A stretch of DNA of 17,909 nucleotides, taken from contig CAZBXI010000031.1 in NCBI GenBank assembly GCA_964496035.1, positions 1 to 17,909 on the forward strand. Reading direction: 5' to 3'. The notes below the pieces were generated by a model. The model had not been told where the DNA came from. It made no database searches and saw nothing but the letters and a program-made list of their open reading frames with translations. Numbering within the stretch: the first letter of the stretch is position 1; the number at the start of each line of letters is the position of its first letter. Shown here in pieces: positions 13,639 through 17,909 of this stretch. This DNA comes from EX4484-217-1 sp964496035 (GTDB lineage: Archaea; Thermoproteota; Thermoprotei_A; EX4484-217-1). Position numbers and translations under genes: made by a program.

Positions 13639-15243
13639 TTGTATTCAGCTATTGTGGTAATACTTGATGGATGTAGCGTCCGCTCCTTAAGAAGAGCAAA
13701 AATCAGGTGCTTAAGAAGTATTGCTGAAGAAGGTATTTCTACATTTAAATGTAAATCCGTCTTACCCTCAGTCACGTATACTGCACATGCTTCAATAGTT
13801 ACAGGTGTTTACCCTGAGGAGCATGGCATAGTAGGTAATTGCTTCTACGATAGAGAGCTAGATAGAGTTGTTGACTTTGATAGAGAGAACGTTAACAAAT
13901 ATTTGCTTAGCAAAACGATCATGGAGAAAATTGAAGGTGCTAAGTTATGTGTTGGTGAACCTTTCACCAAAGGATGTGATATTGTTATTTCTAAAAAAGA
14001 AATTCAGAGTAAGCCTCTTTTCACGCAAGATGTTTACGCTTTAAACGTAGCTATGGAACTTATGAAGAAACATAAACCCATTTTCACTATAGTGAACCTG
14101 CCGGGAATCGATAGCATAAGTGAAATCTATGGACCTTTAAGTAGGAAGCTTGTATCACATTTAGAAAACGTGGATGAGTTAGTATGTAAGCTGAAACGCG
14201 TTGCTACTGAAATATATGATGACTATTTACTCGTAATACTTGCCGATCATGGTATGGTTTCTGTAAGAGATAATGTAGATATAAATGAAGTACTAGAGAA
14301 TGTACCCGCTATTTCATGTGTTTCACATAGAGCAGCACACATTTATTTAACAAAGAATATTAGCGTTAAGAACGTTGTTGAAAAACTGGAAAACGATAAT
14401 AGGTTTGAACGTATCCTCCCGCGAGACGAGCTTGGTAAGTTTAAACTGAATCATAGTAGGTCAGGTGATGTTATCGTATTTGCTAGAAAGGGTTATGAGA
14501 TCGGATATAAGGGATTAAAAGGTAGTCATGGGGGAATATCAGAGGAAGAATTCTATGTACCATTAATTATTAATAAACCCGAATTTGCGGATTTAACAGT
14601 AAATTCCGATATAACTGTTGTTTTCAAGATAGTGCTTAGATATTTAAATGAAAAAGAAGCTTTAAGAATAGCTAGTAAATACCTTAAAAAATCAGACCCG
14701 GCACACGGACTTCAACATACGTTGCGTGTTTTGAACCTATCAACGAAGCTTGCTCTAAAATACCATGCAGATGTTGAGGCTTTAAGAATAGCAAGCATTT
14801 TCCATGATGCTGGAAAAGGCGTTTGCAAGAATGATCATGAAATAAAATCTGCAAATATAGCCGAGGAATTTCTAAGGAGAAAGGGGTACTCAGAGGTATT
14901 CATAAATAAAGTCAAAAATATCATAGTTAAGCACCATGAAGAACCCGACGTGCTAAAGTCTATTGAGGAAAAGATTTTATGGGATGCTGATAAGCTAGAT
15001 GCTCTAGGACTCATCGGTTTATTTAGATGCTTAATTGAGGCTGGTTTCAATAAGGAAACCTTCCATCACGCTATGGAACATGCTAAACATGACTTAAAGG
15101 AATTTAGATACAAAATGCATTTCCCCGAGACAATGAAGCTTGCTAAGATTAAAGAACGTAATATGATGAACTGCTTGGAGAAGTTGTACAAGGAGTTACG
15201 TGCATATAAGGTGAAAAAGAAAAGTGTAGATGATTTCGCTTAA
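13639..15243 (+). CDS. Fusion: alkaline-phosphatase-superfamily phosphodiesterase/phosphonoacetate-hydrolase-like domain plus HD phosphohydrolase
   Basis: Residues 1-330 form an AP-superfamily domain of the NPP/PhnA type. They show D10 (ILDG), nucleophile T46 in the motif VTYTAHASIVTG, EEHGIVGNCFYD (61-71, closely like phosphonoacetate hydrolase), D158, ADHGM (D203, H204) and GSHGG (H297). The ligand normally found four residues after D158 is His, but here it is E162. Residues 345-515 form an HD domain: H356/H360 (DPAHGLQH), FHDAGKG (H389, D390), H432/H433 and WDADKLDALG (D449). The two hydrolase domains may process one substrate in two steps or one may regulate the other. TTG 13639 is chosen because GAGGG lies 7-8 bases upstream. 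It ends 7 bp from the convergent neighbour. The substrate is unknown. Confidence 0.87.
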   Translation: MYSAIVVILDGCSVRSLRRAKIRCLRSIAEEGISTFKCKSVLPSVTYTAHASIVTGVYPEEHGIVGNCFYDRELDRVVDFDRENVNKYLLSKTIMEKIEGAKLCVGEPFTKGCDIVISKKEIQSKPLFTQDVYALNVAMELMKKHKPIFTIVNLPGIDSISEIYGPLSRKLVSHLENVDELVCKLKRVATEIYDDYLLVILADHGMVSVRDNVDINEVLENVPAISCVSHRAAHIYLTKNISVKNVVEKLENDNRFERILPRDELGKFKLNHSRSGDVIVFARKGYEIGYKGLKGSHGGISEEEFYVPLIINKPEFADLTVNSDITVVFKIVLRYLNEKEALRIASKYLKKSDPAHGLQHTLRVLNLSTKLALKYHADVEALRIASIFHDAGKGVCKNDHEIKSANIAEEFLRRKGYSEVFINKVKNIIVKHHEEPDVLKSIEEKILWDADKLDALGLIGLFRCLIEAGFNKETFHHAMEHAKHDLKEFRYKMHFPETMKLAKIKERNMMNCLEKLYKELRAYKVKKKSVDDFA

Positions 15244-15250
15244 GGCGTAT

Positions 15251-15724
15251 TTATTGTTTTTTACTTTCTCTAATAATCTTAAACTTGCCCCCTACTTTAG
15301 GTTCTAAAAACTTCCTTACATACTCTAAATCTCTTTCTCTAATACCAACTTTTAATTCTCCCTTATCCCACTTAATGATTAACTTCTTTTTAATGTACTC
15401 TATGGATGTTACATCTGACCATTCTATTTTTTCCTCAACCATACCCTTCTTTAGTAGTTCTTCAAGAGATAGTGAAGCTATTTTCTTTCTCTTCGAGCTA
15501 GCTATCCATGCGGCTGCAATGTAGGCTCCAAGAAATAATACTATGAGATATCCTACTCCGCCCCAAAAAATAGCTACTGCAACTACTACCACAAGTAACG
15601 ATATAAATACCAGAGCAAAGAGTTTTTTCGAAAGTATTTTTACTTTAAATATTCCTTCATCTGTTAGCCAGTAATCCCAAAAATAACCTTCCTCTATTTT
15701 TAAACCTTTCACTTTTAACATCAA
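15251..15724 (-). CDS. Two-helix membrane protein with possible PH-like C-terminal domain
   Basis: The 157-residue protein has a short N-terminal beta segment, two closely spaced membrane helices (about 35-54 and 57-75) and a charged cytoplasmic domain (77-157). The sequence WSDVTSIEYIKKKLIIKWDKGELKVGI followed by a helix DLEYVRKFLE looks like the strand-helix pattern of bacterial PH (bPH) domains, but I cannot confirm the family. The N-terminal part (WDYWLTDEGIFKVKI) also resembles the strand preceding helices in bPH membrane proteins. ATG 15724 has AGGGTT upstream, and a TTTAAATA box near 15768-15775 could be its promoter. It converges tightly with the AP-HD fusion gene. Confidence 0.68.
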   Translation of the reverse strand: MMLKVKGLKIEEGYFWDYWLTDEGIFKVKILSKKLFALVFISLLVVVVAVAIFWGGVGYLIVLFLGAYIAAAWIASSKRKKIASLSLEELLKKGMVEEKIEWSDVTSIEYIKKKLIIKWDKGELKVGIRERDLEYVRKFLEPKVGGKFKIIRESKKQ

Positions 15725-15828
15725 CCCTAATGTTTAATGCTGTTATAATCTTCTAAAAGCAGTGTATTTAAATATTCTTAGCGCCTCTGCTATGCTATTT
15801 AGATAGAGGATATAAGATTAGGGTAATT

Positions 15829-16314
15829 TTACCGTATTAAGTCCTTAAGGTAAGGTTTTAATATCTGCTTAATAGCTGATAGCAGTGTAGTACTTATTAT
15901 GATTGCTATTAATGCCTCATAGGTGAACCCTGTTATTGCAGTACCAAGGGCTGTTCCTGAAGCTGGAGGGTGGATAAGGTCCATTATTACCATGATTAAT
16001 ATTGATAAACCTACCGCCAAGGAGTAAATAGTTATCGTGATTAGGAATGATGTGTGAGGCATAAGCGTGGATATTGCACCACACACGAATCCTATTAAGT
16101 GACCTCCAATCACGTTTTTCGGCTTTGCCGCAATACTATTGGGCATAGTAAATATTATGAATGTTGTAGCACCTATAGAAGCTATTACAACTGCATGATG
16201 TAGACTTAGAAATAGTAGCACTATAAATATTGAAATAGTAGCTAGAAGGCTCTGTAGAACATAGTTTTTCCAAAGAACTCTAAGATCTTTAGCTAATCTA
16301 CTTGCTTCCTCCAC
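15829..16314 (-). CDS. HPP-family integral membrane protein
   Basis: This member of the HPP family (PF04982) shows the eponymous motif DLIHPPASGTALGTAI and the earlier conserved ASIGATTFIIFTMP segment. About four membrane helices are visible, and the length (161 residues) is normal. A plant chloroplast HPP protein has been linked to nitrite transport; the substrate here is unknown. An upstream GTG (16332) lengthens the frame, but a near-perfect Shine-Dalgarno, AAGGAGGT (16329-16322), lies inside that extension and is 7 bases before GTG 16314. I therefore set the start there. Two AATAGTTAA repeats lie upstream. It follows the radical SAM gene by about 75 bp on the same strand and may be co-transcribed with it. 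Confidence 0.88.
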   Translation of the reverse strand: MEEASRLAKDLRVLWKNYVLQSLLATISIFIVLLFLSLHHAVVIASIGATTFIIFTMPNSIAAKPKNVIGGHLIGFVCGAISTLMPHTSFLITITIYSLAVGLSILIMVIMDLIHPPASGTALGTAITGFTYEALIAIIISTTLLSAIKQILKPYLKDLIR

Positions 16315-16364
16315 GCACGTAACCTCCTTCACTATTAAGTACTTTTCAGTATTCAGTATGTAGT

Positions 16365-16394
16365 ATAGTTAACTATTACTTTGACTTAACTATT
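16365..16394 (-). repeat. AATAGTTAA direct repeats upstream of the HPP gene
   Basis: On the minus strand, AATAGTTAA occurs at 16394-16386 and again at 16377-16369, separated by 8 bases (17-bp period, same helical face offset). The second copy is part of a perfect 12-bp palindrome, ATAGTTAACTAT (16365-16376). The first overlaps the stop codon of the radical SAM gene. This could be a regulator site for the HPP gene or chance in AT-rich DNA. Confidence 0.3.
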
Positions 16395-17403
16395 TTGATT
16401 CCCTATTTAAGCTATCAATTAGTGGACATAGAGGATCTCCTGCATTTAAGTCTCCTCTCTCAAACAAGGCTCTTGCATAACATCCTCCTCTACAATAGTT
16501 AAGTAGTCCACATTCTAGGCATTGTTTAGGTAATTTAGGCGGGTTAGTTATGGATTTAATTATTGGGTGCTTCTGGTATTCTCTTAAAGCTTCAATAAGA
16601 GGTTTATTTTTAAGACTGGTTATTGGTATTCCCGTAACATCACATGCTAGCAGTCTACCTGAAGGATCAATATCCACTATATCGTAGATCCTGCACGAGT
16701 AATATCCTATGTAGTTGGATCTTGTGAGTAGAGGTGCAAAAGGTGTACACCATAGGGATATGGGGAATTTGTTTTCTTCAGCAAATTCCTCAGCTATTCT
16801 AATAATATTGGCATAGTCTTTAGAGGATAATGTGTATTTTGTATTTGTCTTGTATTTCGTAGGCATTACGGGAATTATTGAAATACTTTCAGCATTTATG
16901 CTTAAGGCTAGTTCTAAGTATTCTTTAACAAAATCCTTATTTAGCTTACTAACAGCCATTACTGTACCATACTCGACGCCAAATTTTCTGAAAATTCTTA
17001 TTGATTTCATAGTTTTCTTGAACATCCCTTTACCTCTTATAGTATCATGTACCTTTTCTGGGCCGTCAATACTAACATAGACATAAACGTCTAGTCTTGA
17101 AAGCTTCCTGGCAACATTTTCATCAACTACTGTGGCATTGCTTGAAATAGAAACTCCTACATCATAGTCTCTGAGTTTTTCAATAACAGGAATAAGATCT
17201 TTATGGATTAGCGGTTCTCCTCCACTTATTGCAACCCACTCTATTCCAAGTTCCCCTATTTCTTTAGCAAGCTTCAGCTTCTCTTTGAGACTTAGTTCCT
17301 CTACTTCGAGATACTGTTTAGCATAACAGTGTTTACAATTAAGATTACATTTAGCAGTAATTAACCAAACCACAACATAGGGAATGTATGTGATGCTAAA
17401 CAC
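16390..17403 (-). CDS. Radical SAM enzyme with SPASM domain
   Basis: The enzyme uses a 4Fe-4S cluster and S-adenosylmethionine to generate a radical. The cluster motif is CNLNCKHC (C19, C23, C26), followed by the SAM-binding ISGGEP (59-64). The C-terminal SPASM domain has all seven cysteines in canonical spacing: C237, then G249-x4-C254, then C295-x2-C298-x5-C304-x3-C308, then C326. It should therefore bind two auxiliary 4Fe-4S clusters. SPASM enzymes mature peptides, proteins or cofactors such as PQQ, heme and mycofactocin; which applies here is unknown. No small precursor peptide gene is evident beside it. The GTG start (17403) has GGAGGG about 13 bases upstream. A GTTTAAATA box near 17455-17465 fits a promoter. 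A thioredoxin gene is divergent. Confidence 0.9.
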   Translation of the reverse strand: MFSITYIPYVVVWLITAKCNLNCKHCYAKQYLEVEELSLKEKLKLAKEIGELGIEWVAISGGEPLIHKDLIPVIEKLRDYDVGVSISSNATVVDENVARKLSRLDVYVYVSIDGPEKVHDTIRGKGMFKKTMKSIRIFRKFGVEYGTVMAVSKLNKDFVKEYLELALSINAESISIIPVMPTKYKTNTKYTLSSKDYANIIRIAEEFAEENKFPISLWCTPFAPLLTRSNYIGYYSCRIYDIVDIDPSGRLLACDVTGIPITSLKNKPLIEALREYQKHPIIKSITNPPKLPKQCLECGLLNYCRGGCYARALFERGDLNAGDPLCPLIDSLNRESK

Positions 17404-17586
17404 GCAAAACCTATTCCCTCCTAATACCCAGTAGTAATGTGAGGTACTATATCATATTTAAACCCACCCTAAAAACCTGATTTTCCATGTAAAAATCTTT
17501 ATTATCACCTCCCTAATAATGTACCATAAGAAATCTTTAACCCTGTTAAAGTAAAGTTAACTGCAAGCCTGTCTAAGGTGTGGATA

Positions 17587-17909
17587 TTGCTGTTTAAACG
17601 TAGAGAGGAAAATGTTGTTGAAATACATTGCAATTCTAAAGAGTTTAAGAAAATTATTGAGGAGAACAAGGTTGTTGTAGTTGATTCCTGGGCCAAATGG
17701 TGTTTTCCGTGCTTGATATATGCTAGGTCGTTTAAGAAAGCAGCAAATAGGCTTGCGGGCAGAGCATTATTTGCTAAAGTAAATGTAGGAGAATGTTATA
17801 GTTTAGCGAGAAAATACAAGGTCTTTGGCGTCCCTACAACCATGATTTTCGTAAACGGTAAACCTAAGCGCAGGATTCTAGGTCCAGTTAGCGATAAAGC
17901 TCTTGTACG
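17587..17909 (+). CDS. Thioredoxin-like protein (3' partial)
   Basis: This is a thiol-disulfide oxidoreductase of the thioredoxin fold, cut by the window end after 107 residues. The active site is WCFPC (W38, C39, C42); Phe-Pro between the cysteines differs from the common Gly-Pro. The VVVDSWAKW strand precedes it, as in thioredoxins, and the cis-proline lies in VFGVPTTMIFVNG (P83). No signal peptide or membrane helix is visible, so it is probably cytoplasmic. I chose TTG 17587 because AAGGTG (17575-17580) lies 6 bases upstream; GTG 17578 is within that site. It is divergent from the radical SAM gene over about 180 bases in which I see only promoter-like AT boxes. Confidence 0.9.
   Translation, partial: MLFKRREENVVEIHCNSKEFKKIIEENKVVVVDSWAKWCFPCLIYARSFKKAANRLAGRALFAKVNVGECYSLARKYKVFGVPTTMIFVNGKPKRRILGPVSDKALV

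Noticed and set aside
17404..17586. Possible precursor peptide or regulatory RNA between the radical SAM and thioredoxin genes
   Set aside because: No peptide-sized frame with a start and ribosome-binding site, and no C/D boxes. Only promoter-like AT stretches are present.

Overview
The window reads as AT-rich archaeal chromosome, most likely from a thermophilic Thermoproteota (crenarchaeote-like) lineage; I cannot name the genus. Evidence for Archaea: an archaeal-type cofactor-independent phosphoglycerate mutase, TATA-like boxes close to start codons with several apparently leaderless genes, GGTG/GAGG ribosome-binding sites with frequent TTG and GTG starts, a membrane Clp-fold (SDH/DUF114) protease and an NfeD-like protein, and a canonical archaeal box C/D guide RNA. 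I see no tRNA, rRNA, CRISPR array, insertion sequence or prophage. No gene-free stretch exceeds about 190 bases.

Layout. 1-1340: 3' part of apgM, then a small ArsR-like regulator with C-terminal membrane helices. 1370-4280: a membrane-anchored C39/BtrH-like cysteine-protease-fold protein, divergent from a two-gene ABC exporter (ATPase plus permease). 4297-8547: a minus-strand run of SDH-type protease, DUF998 membrane protein, Hsp20, PadR-like regulator, HAD hydrolase and AlkA-like DNA glycosylase. Hsp20 has a 20-bp palindrome over its start. 8697-10822: a large ABC-class ATPase (COG3044 type) converging with, and overlapping by 10 bp, a GNAT acetyltransferase. 10865-11325: NfeD-like protein followed on the same strand by the C/D box sRNA. 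11498-13001: a plus-strand group of small unrecognised proteins (helical protein, coiled-coil/winged-helix protein, two small membrane proteins). 13057-13542: a LEA14/WHy-like protein with an N-terminal membrane segment but no ordinary start codon. 13639-15243: a fusion of an alkaline-phosphatase-superfamily phosphodiesterase with an HD phosphohydrolase. 15251-17403: a two-helix membrane protein, an HPP-family membrane protein and a seven-cysteine SPASM radical SAM enzyme. 17587-end: the start of a thioredoxin.

Most genes are housekeeping or stress/proteostasis genes rather than a single pathway. The themes are protein quality control (Hsp20, SDH protease, NfeD-like), nucleic-acid maintenance (glycosylase, C/D sRNA) and membrane/extracytoplasmic functions. 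The best candidates for something undescribed are the AP-HD fusion enzyme with an altered metal ligand, the 11498-12634 cluster whose first and third proteins share a helical motif around a winged-helix protein, the new C/D sRNA, and the membrane-anchored C39-like protein facing an ABC exporter.
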